Source: an uncultured Paracoccaceae bacterium (GTDB taxonomy: Bacteria; Pseudomonadota; Alphaproteobacteria; Rhodobacterales; Rhodobacteraceae). From it: a stretch of DNA of 64,000 nt. Positions 51,204 through 61,183 of this stretch are shown piece after piece. The stretch spans positions 17,487-81,486 of the forward strand of contig CANMAI010000016.1 of the NCBI GenBank assembly GCA_947495795.1. Reading direction: 5' to 3'. The notes under the pieces are model-generated. The model was given only the letters and a program-made list of their open reading frames with translations, made no database searches and had not been told where the DNA came from. The position numbers and the translations under genes were made by a program. Every line of letters begins with the position of its first letter. Position 1 is the stretch's first letter.

Positions 51204-53273
51204 TCAATGACGTCTTGCAATTGCTTCGTGCGGACGAAGATCGGCCAGCCCACGCAATGAATGAAGCGCGCGACAAAACTCCGCTCTGCTCAATAGCGTT
51301 TCTCCGGTGTCGATGACGGAAGTTACCCGTGATGGTCTGCCATCAAAAAGGGCCTCTTCGACACGCATCAGAAACTGAACCGCTTCAGTCATTGTCGGAA
51401 CGCCAGTCTTGGAGAATGGGATGAGGCGAGACGCCGGGTACAGCCTAAGAATGGCGACCATCGGATCTTCGTGCTTTAGATCGCGTGCATCAAAAATATC
51501 AACGCCCGATCGCGTCCCAAGATCATATATCGACTCAACATAGCGAAAAATCGGATCTCGCCTGCCGACCCCTTCAAAATGCTCTCCAGTAACACTGATT
51601 GGCAACCCCAGCACAGTCACGAGCAATTGGACCAGTTCGGACCATGATACTGGATGAGAGGGTAGGAAATACCAAAGGTCGTGCTTGGGAAGATATCCAT
51701 GCAGCCCTGCCCATTGGATTTCCGCGTAGTCTGGATGTTCTTGGTCCAGGTCTCCGAAATAAACTAACTTGCCGCCCTGCTCGACAATCTCAGACTGAAG
51801 TTGCTCAACTGGCAATGCGCGAGGGTCGCAAGCAGCGTCTAACGAGAGAGCGGCTGCTAGCCCTGCGGCAATGCCACTTTGCATCCTAAACGCTTCGCAG
51901 CGCGTGGCGCTGAAACCTATATGGGTCGCGGAAATTGACCCGCAGACCAGAAGATTATCCACCGCTTTGGGCAACAATGAGCCATAGGGCATTTGATATG
52001 GGCATTGTGTTACCCGGCTAAACAGCCAGCCTTCCGGAAAACTGTATCCGTCCTCGAGTTGATCTACGCAGGCATGCGACTCAAAAATCCAGTCACCAAT
52101 CGCAACTGCGTCGGACTTCTTCGGAGGTCGGAACCCGTCCCCCTTGATGAAAGGGTTTACGTCACTCTCTGTCAGGACATACTCGCCCTCTATTCGGCGA
52201 CCTGCACGTATGTATGGGAGGTATGGCATGCCGCCATTTTCCGGAAAGTCGTCCTGTGCCAGACCCAGCTGAGGCGTGCCGCCTTCCGTCTGGATGTAGT
52301 AGAGATAACTCCAGGAGTAGTCCATGATCGCCTGCCGGTATGCTGGGCGATCTTTTGGGTGGGCAAGGATGTAGTCACGCGCGGCACCCGAGATATCATT
52401 GCCCAAGATCATGCGGTTGACGAGAAACTTGTCGCCAACCAATACGTACAGACCCTTGAACCACTTTGGATTTCCATCCTCGTCAATCGCCTGCGGCCTC
52501 CAAGCGAATTCAGATGGGTCGTAACCGCGGGGTGGTTCTTTGATACGATGAGTGGCATCGTCTGATGTGTCTTCGTACCATTTGCACGGCAGGCGCATTG
52601 CAAATGCGGAAACGCCACCATCGCCTTCGCCGGAACTCCCTGGGAGCACGGAATGTGCCATTAAGCCATTGGGGGCCTGCCCCATGTCGCTTGTATAGAT
52701 CTTTCCGGCGTGCGGCTCATCCCAGGAACGTGGCTCTCGACCGATGGTGTATGGGACACCTGCCCATTCAAGAATGTCGCCCTCATAACTTGCATCAACA
52801 ACGATGCGAGGTGCGACGATGTTCGGCACGCTAGAGGTATCAGGTGTGCCAAAAACGTCAGTTGCAGGTTGCCAATGCACTTGTGAAATGCGTCCATCTT
52901 CCACAACTGCGTCTACCGGGACAGCGCCAGTCAACACTTTGAGGTTTCTTGTGGACCCAATGAACTTTTGCCAGCACTCCCGATTTGCAAACGTCTCCCA
53001 CACCTGATCGGACCGTGAGTGGAAAACCGGGTCATCCTGACCGAGGTCTCTGTAATGATCCTTTACGATCTGTTCGAATTCCAGTGCCAAGCCGCTCAGA
53101 GCCGCTCGGCGCGTCGCATCAAACCCAAAAACACCATTGCCATTCATGCCCCCTACCAGACTTGTCGGTTCCAGTACCAAAACATTCATGCCTTTGCGCG
53201 CAGCCGAGATTGCGGCACACAAGCCTCCAGGGTTTGCTGAGAGTACAAGTATGTCTGGCTTCATGATCCCCAT
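51204..53273 (-). CDS. FAD-dependent oxidoreductase (FAD_oxidored family)
   Basis: About 689 residues from the ATG at 53273, with GGGAGG just upstream; 53264 is the alternative. The dinucleotide-binding start is DILVLSANPGGLCAAISAARKG (the usual G-x-G-x-x-G is changed to S-A-N-P-G-G), then VVDASYEGDILEWAGVPYTIGRE, the recurring PF12831 segment, and LLVCGSISATHIGFSATRCEAFRMQSG. The C-terminal 200 residues are not recognised. Related enzymes oxidise sugars or reduced ring intermediates. It is the middle gene of the unit with the lactonase, 41 bases downstream of it. Confidence 0.85.
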   Translation of the reverse strand: MGIMKPDILVLSANPGGLCAAISAARKGMNVLVLEPTSLVGGMNGNGVFGFDATRRAALSGLALEFEQIVKDHYRDLGQDDPVFHSRSDQVWETFANRECWQKFIGSTRNLKVLTGAVPVDAVVEDGRISQVHWQPATDVFGTPDTSSVPNIVAPRIVVDASYEGDILEWAGVPYTIGREPRSWDEPHAGKIYTSDMGQAPNGLMAHSVLPGSSGEGDGGVSAFAMRLPCKWYEDTSDDATHRIKEPPRGYDPSEFAWRPQAIDEDGNPKWFKGLYVLVGDKFLVNRMILGNDISGAARDYILAHPKDRPAYRQAIMDYSWSYLYYIQTEGGTPQLGLAQDDFPENGGMPYLPYIRAGRRIEGEYVLTESDVNPFIKGDGFRPPKKSDAVAIGDWIFESHACVDQLEDGYSFPEGWLFSRVTQCPYQMPYGSLLPKAVDNLLVCGSISATHIGFSATRCEAFRMQSGIAAGLAAALSLDAACDPRALPVEQLQSEIVEQGGKLVYFGDLDQEHPDYAEIQWAGLHGYLPKHDLWYFLPSHPVSWSELVQLLVTVLGLPISVTGEHFEGVGRRDPIFRYVESIYDLGTRSGVDIFDARDLKHEDPMVAILRLYPASRLIPFSKTGVPTMTEAVQFLMRVEEALFDGRPSRVTSVIDTGETLLSRAEFCRALHSLRGLADLRPHEAIARRH

Positions 53274-53364
53274 CTTGCCTCCCAGCAAACGCAGTTGCCT
53301 GCGTTTTGAATTTTTGACCGCCATTGCTGGTCAAGAGAGACATGGCGGCGCAAATCATGTTCAT

Positions 53365-54282
53365 TCATAGCGTTCCACCTTTAGTGACATGGGCTGTGAA
53401 TTTTGCTGAGATGATCTTTTCCAAACAGCCTTTCGCGCCAGGCTCCAAGCCGAACAGACAACCAGCGTTCTGCTCTCTCACTATGCTTGGGTTGGACAAG
53501 TCATTGTGCATGCTGGTCACATAGAGTGTCGCCAAATCAGACCCACCGAACGTGCAACTCGTCGGGTGAGAAATCCCCAGTTGATGTGATTTGAGAACGC
53601 TGCCGTCAGGTCGAAGACAATCGATCCGACCAGGCCCAACAACAGCGACCCAGATGTTCCCCATCTGGTCTACCGTCAGGCCGTCGGGCATTTCCAATTT
53701 TGTATACTGCCTGACGAGCCTCGCCTGTCTTTTGTGAGTAAGACCCGAAGCTGTCGGAAATGAGAGTATCTGACGCTCTGACGACTCAACGACGAACACT
53801 TCTTTCCCGTCTACGCTCCAAGCCATGCCGTTGCTGACGCAAAATCCGTCAAGATACGGCTCGATATCGAGAGAGTCTTCCCCAATCCGCACACGAAATA
53901 CTCTCGCAACTGGATCCGACTGATTCATATCCATTGATCCGACCCAAAGTTCGTCATGAGATCGGGCCCGACAATCGTTAAAGCGCTCGGTCGGCAGCAG
54001 AACCTGGTCGCATTCAAGGAAAGCAGTGCGTTCTGAGGTTGTGTCGAATACGCCAATCTGCCGACGAAAAACCACCAACAGGTTGCCATCTTGGAGTAGG
54101 CACAGCGAGACGGGGCGTTTCGGCATAGCCCACGAGTGTAAAGGCGCATCGTTGTGATCACGTCGCCAAAGCATCCCACCCGCAACATCAACCCACCAAA
54201 GGCTATCCCGCTTTGGGTCCCAAATTGGGCCTTCACCAAGTGCCATGGATTGGCCGGGTGTGAGTAGCTTCACTTTCGTCAT
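53365..54282 (-). CDS. SMP-30/gluconolactonase-family lactonase
   Basis: 305 residues from the ATG at 54282. LGEGPIWDPKRDSLWWVDV carries the first metal ligand (Glu), with the Asn in FCVSNGMAWSVDGK and the Asp in EMPDGLTVDQMGNIWVAV, as in the six-bladed propeller of SMP-30. It hydrolyses a lactone to the open acid. It is divergent from the acyl-CoA ligase gene with an 85-base shared promoter region, so its product could be the ligase's substrate. Confidence 0.87.
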   Translation of the reverse strand: MTKVKLLTPGQSMALGEGPIWDPKRDSLWWVDVAGGMLWRRDHNDAPLHSWAMPKRPVSLCLLQDGNLLVVFRRQIGVFDTTSERTAFLECDQVLLPTERFNDCRARSHDELWVGSMDMNQSDPVARVFRVRIGEDSLDIEPYLDGFCVSNGMAWSVDGKEVFVVESSERQILSFPTASGLTHKRQARLVRQYTKLEMPDGLTVDQMGNIWVAVVGPGRIDCLRPDGSVLKSHQLGISHPTSCTFGGSDLATLYVTSMHNDLSNPSIVREQNAGCLFGLEPGAKGCLEKIISAKFTAHVTKGGTL

Positions 54283-54367
54283 CACCTGCACCTAAAGGAA
54301 CGACATTGTGCTGTTCGTATATAGGAAGTATGTTTATGTAAGAGAACTTGTCAACCTGAGGTTCGAG

Positions 54368-55990
54368 ATGAAGAAATTTACGCCCAGAAGTCGAACTTTG
54401 CCGAAACTACTACAGGAGGTCGCTGAGGCTCTTCCCAACAATGAAGCCATTGTTGGGGCTCGCACGAGGTTGACTTATGCCGAACTGACGGCTGAAGCCC
54501 GCAAAGTGGCAAAGGGATTGTATGCGTCTGGAGTGCGTCGGGGAGACAAGGTCGGGATACTAATGGGAAATTGTCCCGAATGGATCGTAAGCGCTCTTGG
54601 CATCACCACCCTCGGTGCAGTGATAGTTGGCCTCAATACTTGGTCTACCAAGTCTGAGCTCGAATACTTGCTGTCCCACTCTGACACAAAGGTCTTGATC
54701 GCGGATCCGGTCTATCTGAAGAAAGACTTCGGACAAATGATCGAGGCGCTGCGCGACGAAGGCAAGCTCCCGGAATTGAATCAGGTGATTTCGGTGAAAT
54801 CGCAAGGCAAGCCAGCAACCTGGATGCCGTTTGATCAACTTATCATCCTGGGAAGCAGAGCAGACGGTCTTACGATCGATGCGGCAGCTGGCGCAGTGGA
54901 CCCCGACGATGTTGCGCTCCTGATTTACACATCTGGTTCGACCTCGCGTCCAAAAGGCGTTCAGCTTCTTCATGGAAAGCTCATCACAAACACTTGGAAC
55001 ATTGGAGAGCGACAGGGCGCAGATCAGAGTGACCGTCTTTGGCTCGCAGTTTCGCTTTTTTGGGGCTTCGGGTGCTCGAATGCCTGGCCAAACATGTTGT
55101 CTCACGGCGGCTGCGTTGTTCTGCAGGAGTCTTTCGATGCAGCTGAAGCACTCACCTTGATTGAGGAAGAGCGCTGCACGCTCTTCTATGGAACCCCAAA
55201 TATGGCACAAGCTATGCTTGAGCATCCGGATAGGCCCCACAGAGACCTGTCAAGCTTGCGCAGCGGCGGTGCGCTAGGGACCGAGAAACAGATGCGGCGT
55301 GTCATTGAACTGGGTGCCTCAGAGATATGCAACATTTACGGCCTCACAGAGATATACGGGAATTGCTACGTCACCGACCATAAGGCGCCACTGGAGCGAA
55401 GGATGACGTCTGTTGGCCAAGCTCTGCCCGGAGTTGAAGGACGGATCGTCGATACAGAAACTGGCGAGGAGTGTGCCGTAGGCGAAGTTGGTGAAATTCG
55501 TCTCAAGGGGTTCACGACGCCCGGTTACTACAAAAACCCACAAGCTACAGCTGAAGCATATGACGAACTGGGCTTTTTAAAAACTGGCGATCTCGGATTT
55601 CTGGATGATGAAGGATACCTGCACTATCGGGGTCGATTGAAAGAAGTCGTAAAGACAGGTGGAATGTTGGTCTCGCCCGCCGAAGTCGAAATGGTACTCA
55701 TGAAGCACTACGATGTTCGGCTGGCAATTGTTGTTGGTATCCCGGATGAAGCGCGCGACGAAATTCTCGCCGTTGTTGTTGTTCCGGAAACTGGGCGCGC
55801 GCTTTCCGAGGAGGCTCTGATTGCGTTTTGCAAACAGCACTTAGCGTCCTACAAAGTACCTCGAAGATTTGTAGGGGCGAAAGAAGCAGACTTTCCACTC
55901 ACAACGACCGGCAAAATTCAACGTAACAAGGTTGGTGAAACCTTTTTTGGCGTTGCAACAGCCCAGCTCACACCAGGAAAAAGCGCATGA
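54368..55990 (+). CDS. Acyl-CoA ligase (AMP-dependent synthetase)
   Basis: 540 residues from the ATG at 54368, with GAGGT upstream; the frame is open from 54308. The adenylation signature IYTSGSTSRPKGVQLLHG, YGTPNMAQAML, SGGALGTEKQM, IYGLTEIYG (ATP/substrate), TGDLGFLDDEGYLHYRGR and the lysine-bearing TTTGKIQRNKVGE are intact. It should activate a carboxylic acid with CoA. First gene of the plus-strand operon; its stop overlaps the thiolase-like gene by four bases. Confidence 0.92.
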   Translation: MKKFTPRSRTLPKLLQEVAEALPNNEAIVGARTRLTYAELTAEARKVAKGLYASGVRRGDKVGILMGNCPEWIVSALGITTLGAVIVGLNTWSTKSELEYLLSHSDTKVLIADPVYLKKDFGQMIEALRDEGKLPELNQVISVKSQGKPATWMPFDQLIILGSRADGLTIDAAAGAVDPDDVALLIYTSGSTSRPKGVQLLHGKLITNTWNIGERQGADQSDRLWLAVSLFWGFGCSNAWPNMLSHGGCVVLQESFDAAEALTLIEEERCTLFYGTPNMAQAMLEHPDRPHRDLSSLRSGGALGTEKQMRRVIELGASEICNIYGLTEIYGNCYVTDHKAPLERRMTSVGQALPGVEGRIVDTETGEECAVGEVGEIRLKGFTTPGYYKNPQATAEAYDELGFLKTGDLGFLDDEGYLHYRGRLKEVVKTGGMLVSPAEVEMVLMKHYDVRLAIVVGIPDEARDEILAVVVVPETGRALSEEALIAFCKQHLASYKVPRRFVGAKEADFPLTTTGKIQRNKVGETFFGVATAQLTPGKSA

Positions 55991-57153
55991 AGATCGACGC
56001 GGCGATTGCGGGCATTGGGGCCTCAAAGTTCGGACGAGGCCTTCCTGACAGCCAGATGGCTATGGGCACTGTTGCATTCAAAAAGGCACTCGAGGATGCA
56101 GGATTGTGCCGCGAGGATGTGGACGGCATTTCGATACATCAAGGATCTCCCCTAGGAGTGGATTACGATCGTGTCGCGAGCGCACTCGGCTTGCAACTTC
56201 ACTATGTCAATCAATCTTGGCTGCATGGTCGGTTTGTCACCAATTCCCTGCAGCATGCCGCCATGGCTGTTTCCTGCGGCATGGCTGATGTCGTCGCTTG
56301 TTTCACTTCGGTTAGTTTCAGCCGTGAGCGCGCCATTTTAGCAGGCGAAGGTGACCATGAGGCAAACCGAGAAGAAGGCGGAAGCCACGGAGAGGCACCA
56401 CTGTATGGGCTGGAGTCACCTGGCAGTGGGGCTGCGATGGCTATGCAACGCTACATGGCAACATATGGAGTGACCAGCGCGGACCTCGCAGCGGTACCCA
56501 TTTCCATAAGGTCGCACGCTTGCCAGAACCCGGCAGCCATCATGCAAAACGAATTGACCTTGGAAGATCATCAGTCTGCACGGATAGTAATAGACCCATT
56601 GCGCCTCTACGATTTCTGCTTGTTGTCTGACGCGGCGGTGGTCGTACTGGTGACCTCCTCGGATCGCGCCCGCGACCTGCGCCAACCTCCGGTGCGGATT
56701 GCTGGACTTCAGGGGATTCAGGCAGGGCGCGAAGAGTTTGTATTTGCGCCACCCCATCTAGGCATCGCGCAGCAGACATTTGCACCAACAAAAACCTACG
56801 ACCTTGCAAATGAAGCGTTTGAATATGCCGGGGCCACGATCAAGGATGTAGATGCCTTCTATACATACGATGCGTTTTCGCCGCTGGTCCTCTTTTCTCT
56901 GGAAAGATTTGGGTATTGCGGACGTGGTGAGGCAGCAGCATTCGTTCAGGATGGCCGTATCGGCCCAGGGGGTTCTCTTCCTGTGAACACCTCTGGCGGT
57001 CTTCTTTCCGAAGCGCATGTGTCCGGCTGGAACTGCATCATCGAAATGGTTCGTCAGATCCGCGGACAAGCCGGGCCACGTCAACTGCCACGCTCTGAGG
57101 TCTTACACTGGGGAACACCCTGGGGCGACTCCGCGATTTTGACACCGATGTAG
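55987..57153 (+). CDS. Thiolase-like / SCPx-type acyl-CoA acyltransferase
   Basis: 388 residues. DAAIAGIGASKFGRGLPDSQ is the usual start of the SCPx-thiolase/lipid-transfer group, LESPGSGAAMAMQRYMATYG, DPLRLYDFCLLSDAAVVV and VNTSGGLLSEAHVSGWN (His-containing) match it. The usual first-loop Cys near HGRFVTNSLQHAAMAV is not seen, which is common in this branch. They usually act in a complex with a DUF35 protein, as encoded 10 bases downstream. Possible role: thiolytic or retro-aldol cleavage of a branched-chain CoA ester. Confidence 0.85.
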   Translation: MKIDAAIAGIGASKFGRGLPDSQMAMGTVAFKKALEDAGLCREDVDGISIHQGSPLGVDYDRVASALGLQLHYVNQSWLHGRFVTNSLQHAAMAVSCGMADVVACFTSVSFSRERAILAGEGDHEANREEGGSHGEAPLYGLESPGSGAAMAMQRYMATYGVTSADLAAVPISIRSHACQNPAAIMQNELTLEDHQSARIVIDPLRLYDFCLLSDAAVVVLVTSSDRARDLRQPPVRIAGLQGIQAGREEFVFAPPHLGIAQQTFAPTKTYDLANEAFEYAGATIKDVDAFYTYDAFSPLVLFSLERFGYCGRGEAAAFVQDGRIGPGGSLPVNTSGGLLSEAHVSGWNCIIEMVRQIRGQAGPRQLPRSEVLHWGTPWGDSAILTPM

Positions 57154-57163
57154 GAAGCAGGAA

Positions 57164-57601
57164 ATGTCTGACACCAATCATCTTCCAACGCCAAGAGTTT
57201 CGCCAGACAGCGCACCGTTCTGGGCGGCCTGTAAGGGGGGGCAGTTAGAGTTGCCGGTGTGCGCCACCTGCAAAAAGGCTCATTTGCCCCCTGGTCCGGT
57301 GTGCCCCTTTTGCTTCAGCGACACGATCGAATGGAAACCTGCGAGCGGGCGAGGCGAGATCGCCAGCTGGGTGGAGTACCACATGGCGTTCTCAAACCGA
57401 TTTTCTGACCAGGTTCCATATCTCGTGGTCCTTGTAGAGTTGGACGAAGGGCCCCGGCTTGTCAGCTCAATACGTGACACAGCCAGCAAGGACATGCGTG
57501 TAGGGATGCGTGTCGAAGTAGGTTTTGAAGAACTGAAGCCCGGCCTGATAGTGCCGACGTTTTCTCCTATCGAAGACAACGCCAATGGTGACTTGATATG
57601 A
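57164..57601 (+). CDS. Zn-ribbon / OB-fold DUF35 protein, partner of the thiolase-like protein
   Basis: 145 residues. A zinc ribbon CATCKKAHLPPGPVCPFC (four Cys) is followed by an OB fold (GRGEIASWVEYHMAF, PYLVVLVELDEGPRLVSSI, MRVEVGFEEL). DUF35 proteins bind thiolase-like partners and form a hydratase/aldolase or acyl-transfer complex. Its stop overlaps the quinol monooxygenase start by four bases. Confidence 0.9.
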   Translation: MSDTNHLPTPRVSPDSAPFWAACKGGQLELPVCATCKKAHLPPGPVCPFCFSDTIEWKPASGRGEIASWVEYHMAFSNRFSDQVPYLVVLVELDEGPRLVSSIRDTASKDMRVGMRVEVGFEELKPGLIVPTFSPIEDNANGDLI

Positions 57602-57930
57602 TCGTTCTGCTCGCATTCATCACCGCGCATCCCGAAAAAAGAGAGAGTCTTCTTGAGGCCATGCTAGAAAATCTACCTATGGTGTTGGCCGAAGATGGCT
57701 GCATCGAGTATCGTCCGACCATTGATCGGGAAGGTTCCAGCCGAATACAAACACTTGCAGGTCCGGACACTGTTGTCGTCGTGGAAAAGTGGCGTGATCG
57801 CGACGCTCTCAAAGCACACATGAATGCGGCACATATGGTGCGCTACGCAGAGAAGGTGGCTCCATTGGTTTCAACCCGACAGATTTTTATGCTTTCGGAA
57901 GCCGAAAAGACAGGATTGTCCGAGTGCTAG
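57598..57930 (+). CDS. Antibiotic-biosynthesis-monooxygenase/putative quinol monooxygenase
   Basis: 110 residues, single ABM domain: VLLAFITAHPEKRESLLEAM, GCIEYRPTIDREGSS, VVVVEKWRDRDALKAHMNAAH. YgiN-type cofactor-free monooxygenases of this size oxidise quinols. Overlaps the DUF35 gene. In this cluster it may act on a quinol produced from the substrate, and the glutathionyl-hydroquinone reductase at 62236 handles quinones, which supports an aromatic or quinoid intermediate. Confidence 0.85.
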   Translation: MIVLLAFITAHPEKRESLLEAMLENLPMVLAEDGCIEYRPTIDREGSSRIQTLAGPDTVVVVEKWRDRDALKAHMNAAHMVRYAEKVAPLVSTRQIFMLSEAEKTGLSEC

Positions 57931-58002
57931 GCTGGAGTTCACTTCGCCGAACTCATTTGTATACTAAGCCGGTTACGAAGCAGTGATAGCAAGGACGCGC
58001 CT

Positions 58003-58770
58003 TTGAGCCCCAAGTTACCCAAATCGGCGACGCGCATTCTGCGGATACTCGAGTTCATCGCGACACGGGAAGCCGGAACGACGCATACCGAGATTGCCAA
58101 AGCACTTTCTATTCCGAAAGCCAGTCTTACCGCTCTCCTCGCAACGGTGAAAGAAGAAGGCTACGTTCAACAAGACCCTGAAAGTGGGCGTTTGACCATT
58201 GGTGTTCAAATTCTGTCGCTCGCCAATTCTTATCTTCGTAATCTCAATCTTGTTCGAATTGGCGCACCAATTGTCGCGGCGCTTTATCGTGATGCTGGCT
58301 TGTTCTCAGTTCTTGCTGTGCCACAAAGTCCAGATTACGTGATCATCTGTGCTGAAAGCCAACCTGCTCTTCTGACGCATTCTCTTCAAATCGGGCACCG
58401 TGGTCCGATGTTCTGTTCGGCAGCAGGTCGCGCAATATTGTCCGCGCTTCCAGAATCTGAAGTAGACAGAACTCTTGCCCATTCCGATCTTCGCAAGATC
58501 ACCACACGGACAATCTATGAGCCTACACGCATAAAGCGGGCACTAGAAGAAGCGAACGAGCAAGGTTACGCCGTTAGCAACGGCGAAAGCATTGAAAATG
58601 TTGTTTCCGTTTGCGCGCCTGTATTCGACTGGACAGGGCAGCCAATTGCGGCAATTGGTGTTGCAGGAACGGAAGGTACGATGCAAGGGACGGTGATGAA
58701 GGCCTCAATCGAACTCACGTGCAAGGCGGCTTCTTCGCTCTCAGCAAAAATTGGGTTTGTACCGGTTTGA
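58003..58770 (+). CDS. IclR-family regulator of the second catabolic cluster
   Basis: 255 residues beginning with a TTG start. Winged helix SATRILRILEFIATREAG, HTEIAKALSIPKASLTALL; effector domain RGPMFCSAAGRAILSALPE and NGESIENVVSVCAPVFDW. It lies 72 bases after the ABM gene, same strand, and may control the divergent promoter at 54283-54367 or its own operon. A second regulator of a different family sits next to it, opposite strand. Confidence 0.87.
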   Translation: MSPKLPKSATRILRILEFIATREAGTTHTEIAKALSIPKASLTALLATVKEEGYVQQDPESGRLTIGVQILSLANSYLRNLNLVRIGAPIVAALYRDAGLFSVLAVPQSPDYVIICAESQPALLTHSLQIGHRGPMFCSAAGRAILSALPESEVDRTLAHSDLRKITTRTIYEPTRIKRALEEANEQGYAVSNGESIENVVSVCAPVFDWTGQPIAAIGVAGTEGTMQGTVMKASIELTCKAASSLSAKIGFVPV

Positions 58771-58825
58771 TTGATCAGCAGAACGGCCGATCTGACTGTA
58801 TGCTTGCACCGGTTGATGTCTCGAT

Positions 58826-59578
58826 TTAGTTCTTTTCGGCTTCCATGATTTTCACCGGGGTGTTGATGTCCAGTCCCGCCAATTCGTAGCCGCGTCGGAA
58901 GTCGACGATGTGCTTGGTCATCCATTCTTCGGTATGTGCTTTGTTGCCCGCCCTTATCCCCGCCACAATCTCTTGATGCGCTTGAAGAAGCCTTGCGCCT
59001 GTGTTGAGACGTCGGAATACTGCTTCAAATGCCGGATAGAACAATTCACCCATCGGTTGACGCGAAAGTTGCAATGCTCGATTTCCAGATGCTTGCGCTA
59101 TGAGCTCGTGAAATTCCAAGTCGAGCATCAAGATGGAATTACGATCATCCAGATTTGCTTCTGTCTTACTAAGATTTTCTTCGAGCGCAGCCAGCTGGTC
59201 TGCGGAGATGTTGTCGACAGCCGCAACTGCGAGAGCAGGTTCAAAGATTAGCATAGCCTCCCACAGTTCGCGGACCGTGATCTTTTGCAGGAGCATGGTC
59301 GTCGTGACTCGCTTGCTCACATCCGCAGATTGCGGAACGCAAACAAAGAGTTTTTTTCCACCAGGCTTGCGAGCCAACATGCCGCTTTCTTCAAGGACGC
59401 GAATTGCTTCCCTCACGGTGGAGCGATTGACTTGCAACGAGTCAGACATCGCCATCTCTGAGGGAAGCGACGATCCAACGGGAATCTCACCGCTTAGGAT
59501 TTTTTCTCGAATTGCCTGAGCAGCAAGCCGATATGCCGGCTCAGACTGAATGGGTTGCAAAATGCTCGATTGTTCCAT
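58826..59578 (-). CDS. GntR/FadR-family regulator
   Basis: 250 residues. Winged helix: YRLAAQAIREKILSGEIPVG, SLPSEMAMSDSLQVNRSTVREAIRVLEESG, the FadR subfamily signature. The C-domain is all-helical with EFHELIAQASGN and a metal-site His pattern near HQEIVAGIRAGN and MTKHI. Such regulators sense organic acids or acyl-CoAs. Divergent from the acyl-CoA dehydrogenase gene, which it probably controls through the 395-bp region between them. Confidence 0.9.
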   Translation of the reverse strand: MEQSSILQPIQSEPAYRLAAQAIREKILSGEIPVGSSLPSEMAMSDSLQVNRSTVREAIRVLEESGMLARKPGGKKLFVCVPQSADVSKRVTTTMLLQKITVRELWEAMLIFEPALAVAAVDNISADQLAALEENLSKTEANLDDRNSILMLDLEFHELIAQASGNRALQLSRQPMGELFYPAFEAVFRRLNTGARLLQAHQEIVAGIRAGNKAHTEEWMTKHIVDFRRGYELAGLDINTPVKIMEAEKN

Positions 59579-59973
59579 GATCTTGTAGTCCTTGCTAACT
59601 CTGCGACTGGTTGGCTTACGTCGCCCCAGAGGCCTTTTTTCCTTGCTTTTCCGCCTGCCACTTGGAAGTTGTTTAGCTAGCCTAATATCTCACCAGTCCT
59701 TTGCACGCCATCCCAGCTGATGCCGATTGGTATGATTTGGCCTGTCAGACCGACAATCCTACTATATATCCAACCATGATTTAGTCCACCTCAGATCGTT
59801 GGGCACGGCACGACGTTGCCACAACCTTCACCATATTGGGTCGCATCGAGCATTTTTGTGGCGTGGTCGAGACTTGTTACTGCATTGGAAATTCATTCTC
59901 TAATCCAGTCCGAAGCGTTTGCACTTGCAGCAATGTAGTCATACAGTCCGACTAAAATGAATGAGGTCTGACC
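59579..59973. promoter_or_regulatory. Control region between fadR-type regulator and acyl-CoA dehydrogenase
   Basis: No gene. Holds the divergent promoters. GAATGAGG lies before the dehydrogenase ATG. Repeated AGTCC words (for example 59783, 59904, 59947) are visible but I could not define a palindromic GntR operator with confidence. Confidence 0.4.
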
Positions 59974-61137
59974 ATGATTCCGATTGTATCTGAGCCTTTC
60001 GAGGAGATTCGTGAGGGTATTCGAGCCGTTTGCGCAGAATTTCCTGATGAATATCATCGCAAAATTGATGACGAACGCGGGTACCCCGACGATTTTGTTG
60101 ACGCCCTGACACGTGAAGGTTGGATGGCGGCCATGGTGCCAGAGGAGTACGGTGGTTCTGGACTTGGTTTGACAGAAGCGTCTGTCATCATGGAAGAAAT
60201 CAACCGATGCGGCGGGAATTCTGGTGCCTGTCACGGCCAGATGTACAATATGAACACGTTGGTGCGTCACGGGTCAGATGAGCAGCGTAAGAAGTATCTA
60301 CCTCAGATTGCGGAAGGACAGTTAAGGCTTCAGAGCATGGGCGTGACGGAGCCGACGACAGGGACTGACACGACGAAGATCAAAACGACTGCTGTGAAAC
60401 GCAAAGACAAGTATGTGATCAACGGCCAGAAAGTCTGGATCAGCCGCGTACAACACTCAGATCTGATGATCTTGCTAGCGCGGACCACGCCTCTGGCAGA
60501 CGTAAAGCGAAAATCTGAAGGCTTGTCGATCTTCATCGTGGACATTGCCGATGCAATGAAATCCGGAATGACGGCGCGTCCAATTCCCAACATGGTGAAC
60601 CATGAAACGAACGAGCTGTTCTTTGATAACCTCGAAATACCGGAAGAGAACCTAATTGGCGAAGAGGGCAAGGGGTTCAAATACATTATGACCGGTTTGA
60701 ACGCCGAACGTGCTTTGATTGCTGCGGAGTGTATCGGTGACGGCTATTGGTTTACCGATCGAGTGACTCAATATGTGTCCGATCGGCATGTATTTGGCCG
60801 ACCAATCGGTCAGAATCAAGGTGTGCAGTTCCCCATCGCCGAAGCCTTCATTGAAGTTGAGGCGGCAAATTTGATGCGCTACGAAGCGTGCCGGCGGTTC
60901 GATGCGGGTGAGGAATGTGGCGCTCAGGCTAATATGGCGAAGCACCTTGCCGCAAAGGCTTCATGGGAAGCAGCGAACGCCTGCCTGCAATTTCACGGCG
61001 GTTTCGGTTTTGCATGCGAATACGACGTAGAACGAAAGTTCCGCGAGACGCGTCTTTATCAGGTAGCGCCAATCTCAACTAATTTGATCTTGTCCTATGT
61101 GGCCGAACGCATTCTTGGCATGCCTAGGTCCTTCTGA
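59974..61137 (+). CDS. Acyl-CoA dehydrogenase
   Basis: 387 residues. Typical ACAD layout: N-helices (EYGGSGLGLTEASVIMEEINR), beta domain (RLQSMGVTEPTTGTDTTKI, VINGQKVWIS) and C-helical domain (GLNAERALIAAECIGDGYW, RHVFGRPIGQNQGVQFPIAEAF, CLQFHGGFGFACEYDVERKFRE). The catalytic Glu is expected near HGGFGFACEYDVER. It inserts a double bond into an acyl-CoA with FAD. The hydratase gene starts 46 bases later. Confidence 0.93.
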   Translation: MIPIVSEPFEEIREGIRAVCAEFPDEYHRKIDDERGYPDDFVDALTREGWMAAMVPEEYGGSGLGLTEASVIMEEINRCGGNSGACHGQMYNMNTLVRHGSDEQRKKYLPQIAEGQLRLQSMGVTEPTTGTDTTKIKTTAVKRKDKYVINGQKVWISRVQHSDLMILLARTTPLADVKRKSEGLSIFIVDIADAMKSGMTARPIPNMVNHETNELFFDNLEIPEENLIGEEGKGFKYIMTGLNAERALIAAECIGDGYWFTDRVTQYVSDRHVFGRPIGQNQGVQFPIAEAFIEVEAANLMRYEACRRFDAGEECGAQANMAKHLAAKASWEAANACLQFHGGFGFACEYDVERKFRETRLYQVAPISTNLILSYVAERILGMPRSF

Positions 61138-61183
61138 ACTCAGAAACGCGCAAGGGAAGACTGCCTTGATTTCGGAAAACACA

